Source of the DNA: Sphagnum compactum
Lineage: Eukaryota > Bryophyta > Sphagnopsida > Sphagnales
Reading direction: 5' to 3'
Length of the DNA: 64,000 nucleotides
NCBI GenBank assembly: GCA_965153455.1
Contig: OZ234504.1
Location: 6,014,001-6,078,000, forward strand
Position numbers and translations under genes: made by a program. The notes under the pieces are model-generated. The model was not told the DNA's origin. It worked only from the letters and a program-made list of their open reading frames with translations, and searched no databases. Of this stretch, positions 1 to 10,381 are shown piece by piece; position 1 is the stretch's first letter, and every line of letters begins with the position of its first letter.

Positions 1-898
1 CTACTACCTTGGCATGTTCAACATTAATTATATTATTTTCAGAAATGTCCAAAAAATTCAATTTCGAAAAAAAAAAAATTTTGAAAGAAAATATTGAATC
101 TTGGGGAATATTTTATTTGTTGAAATGAAAAAGAAAATTAATTAGTTAATTAATCGAGAAACAAGTGTGAAAGCTGCTAAGGTACTATGGTACTTACCTA
201 TGATACTTACCCACTTACCCACGGTAGTTAGTTACCTAGGTTGTGTGAGTTGGAAATAGGAGGGGTTTATACAATAAGATTGCTAAGGTGAAACACAATG
301 GCAACTCAGTTATGGTTTCATCCATAGCTTTTGTCATAATGGGTTTCCAATGGATGGTACACTAGTAGGTGCTGGGTCACATAATTCATCGAAAAACCAC
401 CAATCTCACCCAACAAAAAACCTACCAAAAAAGTACTAAAAAAACATCCCTTCCTTCCCTCTCCCTGCACCGAAGACTGGTTCCATGTCCTTTATTCCTT
501 GGAGGCTTGCAGTTGCACAGTGTATGCTGTTGTGGAAAGTTGCATTGGTGGCAGCTTTCTTTAGAGGACTCTTGTTTTGGTATTTTTCTTCTCTTTTTTA
601 ATGCCCCGATCTTAGATGTAGGTAAACTAACCGTCGCTGGAGTCAGCTACGAGGCCAGTGTTCAGCGTAAACCCCAATTTTTCTTCTGTATTTTATTTTT
701 ATTTTTTGGGTTGGGGGTCCAGGTCGGTGGACTTATTTCTCTTGTACACAAGGTACTAGGGCCTACTTAGTTAGTCTGCTGCTTTGGCTTCGTGCCTGAT
801 TGATGAGAGCCCATTATCCCATCAGTGCCATGATATCAGTGGCTGTAGCAGCAGTTCAGGAATAGTTTACTTACTAGAGTTATGGGTAAAGTTTGGCG
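1..898. other. Intergenic, no gene recognised
   Basis: This stretch is AT-rich at its left end and mixed in composition further on. An open frame of 133 codons lies at 369-770 on the plus strand, but its composition (long Phe/Leu runs, no conserved motif) does not look coding and I recognise no family in it. No splice-linked exons were apparent. Confidence 0.5.
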
Positions 899-1250
899 AT
901 TAGGGGGGCGAGAACGGCCAGTTTCGACATAATAGGGCGCATCAAAGTCTTGAGACTAGGGGGCGAGAACAGCTAGTTTCGACATAATAGGCCATCAAAC
1001 ACTTAACTGGGAATGAAAATTTCACAAAACGAAATAACTGGGACCCAAACTAATTTTTTCCACCAATATTTCATTTCTCCTACCTGTACAACTACTGTAA
1101 TTAGTCTCGAACCTTGTGCGTGAAATGCTGAGTTTCAGCATTTCATACTCAGATGTAATAAAATATCCTTACTTTGCGGATATCAATGAAACAGGGGATA
1201 GGGGGTGAAAACAGGCCCACAGAGTAGGTGACTTTACAGATAACTCTACT
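899..1250 (+). repeat. Dispersed repeat family A, copy 1
   Basis: This block reappears, diverged, near 20.2 kb and 22.1 kb. Shared landmarks in the same order are a GGGGGCGAGAAC box, AACTGGGACCCAAA, CTCGAACCTTGTGC, GCTGAGTTTCAGCATTTCA, GGGGATAGGGGGTGAAA and a final GATAACTCTACT. In this copy the opening module (GGGGGCGAGAAC followed by AGTTTCGACATAATAGG) is present twice in direct order. CTCGAACC resembles a Pol III B box, so a SINE origin is possible, but I find no good A box. It encodes no protein I can recognise. Confidence 0.65.
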
Positions 1251-1630
1251 GCTCATTGAAATAGCCAACAAAAATCGTATGCAGCAAAAAAAAATTGTTC
1301 AATTTGGAACAACTTTTTTAAAAGTACATATTTGGACCAAATTCACCACAAGTCAGTGAATTATTTCTCACATCATTGTAACCTTCAGAATGTAACTTAC
1401 AATAAGCTCATGACCAATGGGATTCCTAAGTTAAGCTATGGCCAACAAATTTACATGAAGCAATGCACTTGGGTGTGCTTGCAACAATTTACTGGCAATG
1501 CTACTAGATTCTCTTTTCCATTCGGCCCACCGGGGTGGGACCTCACACAAGGGAAGGAACTAGGTATTGCATCAAGCATGGGTGTTGGGCATTGGGCGTT
1601 GCCTTCAATTTAATTTCAGCACTGTGAAAC
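1251..1630. other. Intergenic, no gene recognised
   Basis: A 93-codon open frame (1332-1613, plus) is present but has no recognisable motif and no coding-like neighbours. Otherwise I see nothing here. Confidence 0.4.
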
Positions 1631-1953
1631 ATGGCTAAGTGGATGAATATCTCACACTAAAAGTCTGCTCAAATTCCACAAAGTTTCTTTTTGGGCCAGA
1701 AAACTTAAAAAGTCCTAAATGCACCGACAAACAGTTAGTCCTTGCCATTGTCACCAAGATTACTCTCAGATGCATGGAAGGGACTTACTAGATGATGCAA
1801 GGGGGAGGGGGAGACATCTGAGAGCAATCTCGGTGACAATGGCAAGGACTAACTGTTTGTCGGTGCATTTAGGACTTTTAAGTTTTCTGGCCCAAAAGAA
1901 ACTATGTGGAATTTGAGCAGACTTTTATTGTGAGATATTCATCCACTAGCCAT
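1631..1953. repeat. Long near-perfect inverted repeat (foldback)
   Basis: The left arm (1631-1772) and right arm (1815-1953) are reverse complements over about 140 bases with only a handful of mismatches and short indels; the loop is 42 bases (1773-1814) and purine-rich. The arms start and end with ATGGCTA / TAGCCAT. A transcript would form a very long hairpin. This could be a young foldback transposon or a hairpin locus giving siRNA or miRNA. A 15-base piece of the arm (TGTCGGTGCATTTAG) recurs at about 2836-2850, which points to a repeat family. Confidence 0.85.
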
Positions 1954-2065
1954 ACATGCATGGAAAGGACTTTCCCATGCACATACTCATTCATTCCATG
2001 CACACATAAATATATGAACAAGCACCATTACGATGTGCCATGCCCTTGGGCCAATGCATTTCTGA

Positions 2066-2105
2066 AATAATGGGCCCTCGGCCTCTGGCCTTGAGGGCCG
2101 TTATT
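2066..2105. repeat. Short GC-rich hairpin
   Basis: An 18-19 base stem (AATAATGGGCCCTCGGCC pairing with GGCCTTGAGGGCCGTTATT) closes a three-base TCT loop with two mismatches. It is far more GC-rich than its surroundings and lies between two larger inverted repeats. Function unknown. Confidence 0.7.
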
Positions 2106-2128
2106 GGGGGAGTGCCCCAACACTCGTG

Positions 2129-2234
2129 GGCTTCACTCTACGCTTTTTCATCCTTTCCATTTGACATCCACGCTCACTAAAATATATGTCCATGGATGCC
2201 AAATGGAAAGGATGAAAAAGTATAGGGTAAAGCC
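2129..2234. repeat. Inverted repeat with 41-base arms
   Basis: The left arm 2129-2170 and right arm 2194-2234 pair over about 41 bases, sharing TTTTTCATCCTTTCCATTTG, with several mismatches near the outer ends. The loop is 23 bases. It is more diverged than the foldback at 1631-1953 and shares no obvious sequence with it. Confidence 0.75.
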
Positions 2235-2973
2235 ATAGGGTTATAAGGGGCCTAGGATGAGGTGATAGCCAAATCCAGCCCCGCATTTTGAGAATGTCAC
2301 CCACCCATGGGCTTTACCTACGGTAAAGCAAGAGGCAAAATCTATCACGAACCAAACCTATGTAGATTGTAATGCGGAGGAGTGGGAGGGATATTATGCC
2401 TACTCCTCAGTAATAGGAGGGAAATTATGTATACTTATAGGTGTAAGAACCCTCCCACCATTGAGGAGTACTCCCATTTTCTAGGAGGGAAATTGATGGA
2501 TATAAGGTGCCCTCCAAATACACTACAAATTTTCTGTGAGTGCTTTGCGTGTAAGGTAATGCCCAAGTGGCTGGACTACTGGAAGTATAGGGGCAACTTC
2601 AAGAGATGTCTGTCTATAAATTATTTATTTATTTATTGAAGTTTCTGTGTGAAAATTTTGAATATTCTTGAAATGTGCAAAAGACTGTCAATTTGCCTTC
2701 ACAAAGGTTCTATTCTTTGGAAAAAAAAAAGTATCTTTCATTTGAACATTTCAACACTCTGTCAAAAGCTGCCAAGCTACTACTGTATTGCAAGTTGCAA
2801 CCAGTTGAAGCTTTTGGGAACTGAGGGAACGAGTGTGTCGGTGCATTTAGAGTTGTAAGATTTGAGGTTGTTTGGCTAATCCTTATCCCAAGTAGACAAA
2901 GAAGATGACTTTTATGGTCTTCAATTTAAAATCTACACAATATCATCCGAAGTAGGATAGGTAACTAAGGGTG
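2235..2973. other. Intergenic with small repeat traces
   Basis: No gene is recognised. A GGAGGAGTGGGAGGGA segment and a TTTTCTAGGAGGGAAATTGA segment recall bases near 8.57-8.62 kb (TTTTCTAGGAGGCATATATT followed by ATGGATACAAGGT), so part of this stretch is probably repetitive. Confidence 0.35.
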
Positions 2974-3140
2974 ACTTTAGACGAGGGTCCAAGGTCCAGG
3001 AACCAATGAATTCAAGCAATCTTATTGGTTGAAAGCTTTAAATTGATCCCAAGGCCTTTAGACGAGGGTCCAAGACCAAAAAGTGGCAAATTGAGGCTAA
3101 ACCTACATGGCACCTGTTTTGGAGGGAAAACCAATTGGTT
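2974..3140 (+). repeat. Dispersed repeat family B, copy 1
   Basis: A second copy with the same order of blocks lies at about 21037-21200. Both contain CTTTAGACGAGGGTCCA (or its ACAAGGG variant) twice in direct order about 80 bases apart, then a block ending in TTTTGGAGGGAAAA. No coding potential was seen. Confidence 0.65.
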
Positions 3141-5358
3141 TGGACCAAAAAAGAATGCTTTGTACCCTATTTTGCTCCATTGAGATCCCATTTTTGAGTT
3201 GCAAACAAAATATCGAAAAATAAGTCAGTGATGCTGATGGCATAGTTTTGTGCGCAAATTGGCTACTTGTTGTATAATAACAAGATGTCATTTCTAACTA
3301 TTGTAAGCAAAGAAGTTGGGAACTTATTAAAGTCAGTTTCTGGGATGCACTCTTTATGACAATGTCTTGATCAATGATTTCTCTTTTCAATTTTGTGTGA
3401 AACAAAAGCGGCAATCACCCATAAAATGATTAGCCAAATTTGGTTATGAAAAAATTATATATAGAAATTTAAACAGCTTTCTATATTATTTACCACCTAC
3501 TTGAATCTGAGAGAGAAATTTGGCAAATATTAAACCCAAAAACAGTTTCTTTCCACCATTTTGTACTAAAAAAATTCAGCCAGTTGGTCACTCACAATAT
3601 GGAGGCATGCAATGACTCAAGTAAACAGTAAACCTGGATGCACATCTCAACATGTGGTGATCACAAACAAAACTAGATGTTTTGGATGTATCCTAATGTC
3701 AATATGCCATTAAACCATCTAATTAGGGGAAGGGGTGGAAAGACAAGAACAGCAACAAAAGGCAAAGCTCACACAAACCTTGGATCATTTTTAGCATTCC
3801 ACCTTTTGCAATTGCATACACATTTTCATACACGCACACAAGTGGATGTATAATCTAATACAAATGGAGATTCCTTGTATAACTATGCAACATTTGCCAT
3901 TGTATCATCATGAAACAAGACCTCATACAATTCTAAGATACCTCCTATCTTTGTAGTTAATCACAAGAAAGAACAAAGGTCTCCATATGGGCGCCAATTC
4001 TATTTGCATAAACTAAACTCTACATTGAACCCCTAGCATGTATAAAACATGGGCTTGAGACTTTGGTGAAAGAGGGGGGTAACTGATGCAAGCTTTTAGA
4101 GAAGCTTTTATAAGATTTTAGTTTTCAAGGCAAATTTTTAAATAATTGAAAAACTATTCATCATGGGTGAAGAAAAGTGGATAGTAATTCGATGGTGTAC
4201 AAGCTTGGATGCATGCAGTTGCTCCTTCTATGTATGTTGAGAGAGATGTCCAAAAAGATCCAAGTGTCATCTTTTAGGTTTTTTGGAAGTTAGAATGTCT
4301 CCTATTTCATTGAAGCAGATAGTGATGGTGGCTTATCTTGAGTTCTATGTAGTTAGCTTCTTCTCAATGATGAGGATTGTGATTTAATACTCAAACAAAT
4401 CTAACTAAAGGAATTTTCTATTCGAGGTCTGAAATACATTATAACTTGCTTCAATATCTTATTGCATCACCAGTAATATAAACTCCTTGATTGAACAATT
4501 GATGCATGAAGTCTAACATGTGACTGTAATGGTCTAAGGTGTGCAAGCTAACACCAACCAATTTTCATGCCTTGTGAAATTCTCTCCATACTAACTCTTT
4601 TTTTTGGCATTTATATCAATTTGATGTTCTGATCAATAAGAGACTCAATGACTAAACGACTTGTGGGACTTGGTGGGGTGACAAGACTAGTTTAAGGACA
4701 TGGACAGGTCGGTATAAAAATACAACAGTATACCTTATTTAGCAGCAGTGGCAGCTTTTGCTCTCCATATGACACTCCTGAGAATATGGATGTCATCCCC
4801 TCCAATGTTGCAAAGAATGAAAGAGATCTCAAGATTTGTTCGAACAATGTTTGACATCACTGGAAGATATCCACCTTCTGTTGCATTAGCACAAAGCAAT
4901 GACATTGCATTCTCTTAGGCTGTTTTACATCAATGTAGGTCAAGAGTCTGGACATCTCTACCGGCACAATATAATGGCCTGCACACAGTACTGTGTAGGA
5001 AGTGCAGTGGTTTAACTCTAGAGGCTGTGTGTGTGAGTGGAGAGAGACAGAGAGTAATGAGGAAAAATAATAATACTAACGACTGCATTACATACTTACA
5101 CATCAGCCCAAATCAGCACAGTTCAGGCGTTGACTAAATCCTCTCTAACTTCTCAAGTGCAAAGAAACCAACAGGAGGGCTGCTCAAGCTCTTGAAGTTG
5201 GTTTATGCAGTACTTGCAGCTGTGCAAACCACTACAAATCAATTACTGCAACTGATGTGTGCAGGACAATAACTACGTTTGCAGCAGCAACAGGAAAGGC
5301 AAAAAGATCAAATGCAAATGTGATCATTTGTGCCTTCTTGGGCCTACATCAATCAAAA
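3141..5358. other. Intergenic, downstream of CK2 beta
   Basis: I see no gene with recognisable exons. The part next to the CK2 beta stop presumably holds its 3' untranslated region and polyadenylation signal. The rest is AT-rich with no long open frame. Confidence 0.4.
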
Positions 5359-8034
5359 CTACTGGGCACTTTTGTGGATTTTGAACCCAAAAATCCTAGG
5401 GACGTAGCTTTGAGTTGGCTTCACTGGTTTTATATAAGGATAAGTCATCAGAAAGAGATGAGGAAATGTTGTCCCGAAGTAAGCTCCATCAATATCTGCA
5501 TCTGTAGTCAAGGAACATAACAAAGACACAACTGCAACTACTTTGCTCATTTTCTAGTGGCCCAACATAGGACTAGTCGAAAGATTTCCTCTCATCATCA
5601 CCATAATAAATCTGGCATGTTAACATGGAAGGTCAGAACCCTGCACTATTCAGGGAGGACAGTACAACCTGCGACTATGCAGAGAGAAAATTTAAGCCTC
5701 TTGAACACAAAACTATCAAGTGACACATATAACACTCCACAAAACCCAGCTTCTATGAATAGAAGACATAGGCACCCTAACTATATGACATTTGGAAAGG
5801 ATACTGCCCTGGTACTTTGACCTGGGATAGTAAATGTCTTCACACTTGGGGCAGTAAATCTTAACAGTACTTGTCCGAGGGACATCTGATTGGCCCATTG
5901 GCAGACATGACTGGCCTGAGCAGTATACTCTTGGGCACCTGCCAAAGTCAACATTCTTGCATTTTTCTAGCTGCAAACCAACATAGCATCATGAGGGGAT
6001 AAGTCAGTGCCTGTGGAACCCTGTTATGAGCATAATTCAGAACCAGGGTTGCCCCTTTTCTGTCAACATCCATACTGCTCTATTGAAAGGAAATCAACAT
6101 ACAAACTGCAGTTATAAGGCATACCATTGCACTCAACCCCTTGCTAGTCAAAATGTATCGCACATGAATCAGTCCATATAACATCTCAGCAGCAGACTCT
6201 ACAATTTCATTTTGCTCCTCTGTCAACATGTTGTCTGCAGCCACACCAAAATAATTAAAAGAGTTCACACGTTTTCAAACACAAACCGTTTCAACAGTTA
6301 CCATAGGCAGGACAGCTCTACCAATATGGTTATATAGCCTTGTGCTGCAGATCATGCTTGGACACATAGGTATACCTTGAATGTCTCCAATGGAAGCATA
6401 ACAGAAGTGAAACAGCCCATACCTCTTCCACTGCTCACACATACAGATGATACAGGGCAGCAGGAAAAATGCATCTATGACCTTAGATATATGTTATAAA
6501 TTTGGCAGCTAGTTGTCTGCCCACTCCAGCCCTGAAGCATTGAAATAGAGCCAGAGCCACTCCACATACCAGAAGGCAGATACAGTTCTCCTGCCAGATA
6601 GAAAACTCCTCTGTATCCTTGTGGAATGCATCTAATGAGCACAACATGCTAACAAGCGAGAGCTAAACACCAAGTCTCCTCAAATCTTAATCTTGTGACC
6701 TCCACATGGCTGACACTCCCTTTTGCCCACACATACAGGTCCATAAGTTCCTGGTCACAATTGCCCCTTGATGATTTCACTCTATTTTCACATTTCCCAC
6801 AAACATAAATGGTACACATACCATTAGGGGACTCAACATCCAGAATGAGGTCAAGCGCATAGTCATAATATGGCACTTGGCTACTGAGGCCACTGAGATT
6901 GAAGTCATCTTGAATGTACTCATCATCAACCTCACAGAAGAACTCATTGCCTCTCAAGCCACAGAACCAGGAAATCCATGATGCATCCTCCCCATCAGAT
7001 CCACTCACATCTGACTCCTCGGTATCTGTGTTAGACTCCTCTGTATCCACCATCACAAAAGAACATACATGGCACTTGTTCAGAACAAGAGATTTCTGTG
7101 CATAATGAGGGAGGGTTCAGTGTCAGGTTCCAAACTACATGATATAAACTGAAAGTCACCCAACTCCGTTAACAAAAGAAGATGGTTGATCAAGCACACA
7201 ACTTCAAAGTCTAAGCTGTAACCTTCTAGCAGCAACCCCATCCACAGACTCTCAGGTTGCATATCTGAGATGCATTTGCTGCAGCTTCCCAAGAAAACAC
7301 TTTCATCTTTCAAGTCATCCTTCAAGTCTAGCAAGAAGAAAGAACACACTTTCCATAGTCACTCCAAATAATTTCACCTAGCAATCCCTGGATGGTAGTA
7401 CAAGTGAGAAAGATGTTGCAGGCAACAACTTTATCAGATCAAGCTGCTGCTGTCAGAATGTAACCCACTTGCTCCATCTAAAACCCCATGGTTCAAGTCC
7501 TCAAACTTTCAAAAGCAATGTTCTACTCTTGCTACCGCAACTCAATAGATGACAGAAGTTAGGGTGACACATTCTTTGCTACATCAGAAGTCTTAAGTTA
7601 ATGCAAATGCCTGAGTTGTACACTATAGGAAAAATTCAGACGAGGCAAGCTACCTTCAGGCAACAGAAGAAAACCTTAGCAAATCATGCTGAACATCCTA
7701 TTTGATGAAGAAGTGAGACAAAGCAGAGAAGAATCGCACCTTCAGCCTGGTACCTGTTCTTAACCTGCGTGGTTCTGCCATCAATTGCCGGTTGCAACCG
7801 ACGACCAGGGGCAGATGTAGAGGGAGCTAAGCGCTCCTTCTCTCTCCCAATCCCTCCTCTGGAAGTCGAAGGCGACGATTTCTCCACAACATCCTCCAAG
7901 CGCTTTTTACTACTATTACTATTATTATTATTCTCTGAGCCATCCCGAAACAAAGCTGCTGCTCCATCCCGTCCTTTTGCGTTACTCCCTCCTCGTCCCT
8001 CCGTTCCCAAAGCAGAGCTCCGCTCCTTGGACAT
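5359..8034 (-). CDS. CKB: Casein kinase 2 regulatory (beta) subunit
   Basis: The non-catalytic subunit of protein kinase CK2; it dimerises and holds two catalytic alpha subunits. Exons on the minus strand: 8034-7740, 7040-6822, 6234-6125, 5970-5805, 5495-5359, total 927 bases or 308 residues (plant family about 280). All introns are GT-AG. The first ATG in frame is used; an in-frame TAG lies upstream. Residues 1-98 are the variable plant N-terminus with an Asn run (35-40) and the plant motif KSSPSTSRG; residues 99-118 are the acidic ESD loop; SWISWF at 119-124 begins the conserved core. The zinc site is complete: C220, C225, C248 and C251 (RCPRVYC and YCPKCED). The end, GFKIHKSAQ, is typical. 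The intron 1 donor was chosen because it alone keeps the frame. Near-full identity over the core makes the call firm. Confidence 0.96.
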
Positions 8035-8684
8035 ATCCCTCTCAGCACTTTGCACTGCCCAAAGAATCCACTATAAACTCTTCCAACAAGCCTTCTCTTC
8101 TACATGTACATCAGAACTTCAGCTCCTCTTCTTTTCCCCTCCGCCAAAACCACCAACCCCTTCGCCTGCTCCAGAACCCTAATCTCACTTACCATGTCAG
8201 TTCTCCTCCTCCTCCTCCTCCTCTCACTCCTCCAAACAAAGAGGAAGCAAACCGAAAAGAAATGCGAAATGATTCACCACATCCGAGTATCGCGTCTACT
8301 GCTAGCCACGAGAACAGAAGAATCATCGCGTGAACAGAAGAGAGAGAGCAGCAACAGCAACAGACCGGAGTTGTGCTTCGTCCTCTTCCTCCGCGCCCCG
8401 GGCAGGCAGAAGAGATGGCGAACGAGAATGAAGAGAAGAGACTGGGAATAGGGAGGAGGGGAGGAGATTCCGTAACGAATGATAAATTCCGTAGCAAATA
8501 CATTCATCCCTCCCCTACTCCAAAGGCACCTTAAGAGTGCTTAAGAGATTCCATTACATGTCCCTCCTCTTTTCTAGGAGGCATATATTCATGGATACAA
8601 GGTCCCAATAAATTTAGGGTTTCCAATTGCTTTCCCATGCTAATAAGGTTCCTCTTATTTATTTATGAGGAAGCATTATTAACT
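8035..8684 (-). promoter_or_regulatory. Presumed 5' leader and promoter of CK2 beta
   Basis: The stretch upstream of the CK2 beta ATG is purine-rich on the coding strand, with a (GAG)n run (CTC repeats at 8201-8224 on the plus strand), as often seen in plant 5' leaders. Overlapping open frames on both strands reflect this low-complexity composition and are not genes. No clear TATA box could be assigned. Confidence 0.4.
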
Positions 8685-9405
8685 AGTGGTACCTGTGACC
8701 TTCGGACACCCGTGGCTACGCCACTCCAGCCACCCCGAACGCTCTGTTTGGTCACCATAATAAATTTTCCCAAAATAACACTCGTGGGTCCCACCCTAAT
8801 GCATTTATATCCCCACAGATAAAAACAATATTGTGACTTAGCGCAGTGGTCCCGACCGACGTTGTGCGGGTATCAGAACCAGCCGTGTGTACCCTCAGGT
8901 TATCAGCCTGGGTATGTACTCCCTTACCCGACGGGGGTGAGAAAACCCAAAACCTCAGTTCTGACATTTTGAACCTTGGTTCCCAAAAGTTTTGGAAATT
9001 TTCGAAAACACGCTCCTCTATATAATCGTCGGATCTTTCGGTAGTGGGGGGGGGGGGGGGAGGGGAAGGTTTTTATATCCGCCTCTGGTGTGGTGGGAGA
9101 AGGATGCGATCCGACCGTCATTCCTTCCCTTCGGACGGCTGCGATGCTTTGTGGAGATCAGGTCCTGGTTTGTACACTTGACCGATGCGAAAACCGTGGT
9201 GATCGCCCGCTGCTTCACCGACCTCTCCTTCCCCCACCCCCCAAAACCCTCATCACAGACAGACGATCAGCTACAGCCGGTTCTGCCATAGTGTTAAAAC
9301 ATAGAAAATGCTTTTGCAGCAGAATCGGCCTCACAGAGACTGTTAACGAGTTGAAACGCCCTATCAGACAGACTGATAGACGTAGTGAATTAATATATAT
9401 GATGT
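8685..9405. repeat. Dispersed repeat, module pair shared with 18.1-18.7 kb
   Basis: The left end (GGTACCTGTGACCTTCGGACAC) and the right end (CCGGTTCTGCCATAG, then AGACGTAGTGAATTAAT) recur in the same order and at a similar spacing at 18115-18722. The two copies flank the Copia fragment, so they could be worn long terminal repeats, but the middles are not alignable by eye. Within this copy, TTAGCGCAGTGG near 8838 followed by GGGTATCAGAACC near 8869 resembles Pol III A and B boxes, and a G15 run lies at 9046-9060. Confidence 0.45.
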
Positions 9406-9986
9406 GTATAAGGTGCCTTTCAAACTACTCTAGGAAATTTATTGATTGTTTTAGGGTTTTATTTTTCTTGAGTAATCTTTATGGAAAACATATCATTTAT
9501 TTTTTTGGGTTTCTCAAAAAACTTGAGAAACTTGTAGGTTGGTTGTTTGGAGGGCTTGGAACTTTTTTTAAAAAAAGGTTGGAAAGATTTGATTTTCCAT
9601 TCATGATTATTTTCAAAATCCATTAATTTTATTTTTTCTAATTTGAAGTACTTGTCATAATGACCCTTGTGTAGGTTTTGAAGGTAGGGAATGTTCAAAA
9701 TTAGAGCTACTAAAAGATTTTACTATTTAATCTTGCATTTAAAAAATAATTTTTAGATTAAATGTGTAAAGGAAGGTTTGATGGCATTTCATGATCTTTC
9801 TTAGCACAATAAATTTGGATGGAGATCGTTTAATCCCTATATATATATATATATATATTGTACCATCTTATAACATTTAAATTATTTTTTTATAAATCTT
9901 ATGCTAAAGGTGCCATCTTCTACGGTTAAGAAAATTTGACCATGTCTTTGTTGAATTCTCATAATTTACTCATAATTGAATCAAAT

Positions 9987-10019
<33 letters not shown>

Positions 10020-10381
10020 CAACCTACATTATTATGGTTAGTGTCAATTAAAACTCTAAATCAATTATCTTTTAATTCGGAATTAATCGTAAATCATCTC
10101 GTAATCTCAGTTAAGACTTTGATCTACCAATGCTTACATAAATTCTTATGACATCATTAGTCATCAAGTGTGTGTGTTCAACACCTCTTCTCACACTTGA
10201 CTCCCTTGTTTATGATCCGATTGCACCTCTTGACCTTGAACCAAAATAATAATTGTTTTAATAAATTCCACTATTATCATTAGTCTACCAAAGTCATCCA
10301 TGTATTTTTTAATAATATTTATAAAAGTATTCCTCCTCTATCTATTTATAACTAATCACCTTTTATAACACTAGCGACTGT
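9406..10381. other. AT-rich intergenic with microsatellites
   Basis: No gene is recognised. There is an (AT)n run near 9839-9861 and a (CA)n run followed by (TA)n near 9986-10018. This stretch lies just downstream of the Copia RNase H fragment and may be the rest of that element. Confidence 0.45.

Noticed and set aside
369-770. A 133-codon plus-strand frame
   Set aside because: Hydrophobic low-complexity translation, no recognised domain, no supporting exons.
8104-8503. Overlapping open frames of about 100 codons on both strands just upstream of CK2 beta
   Set aside because: They follow CTC/GAG repeats in the leader and have no motif.
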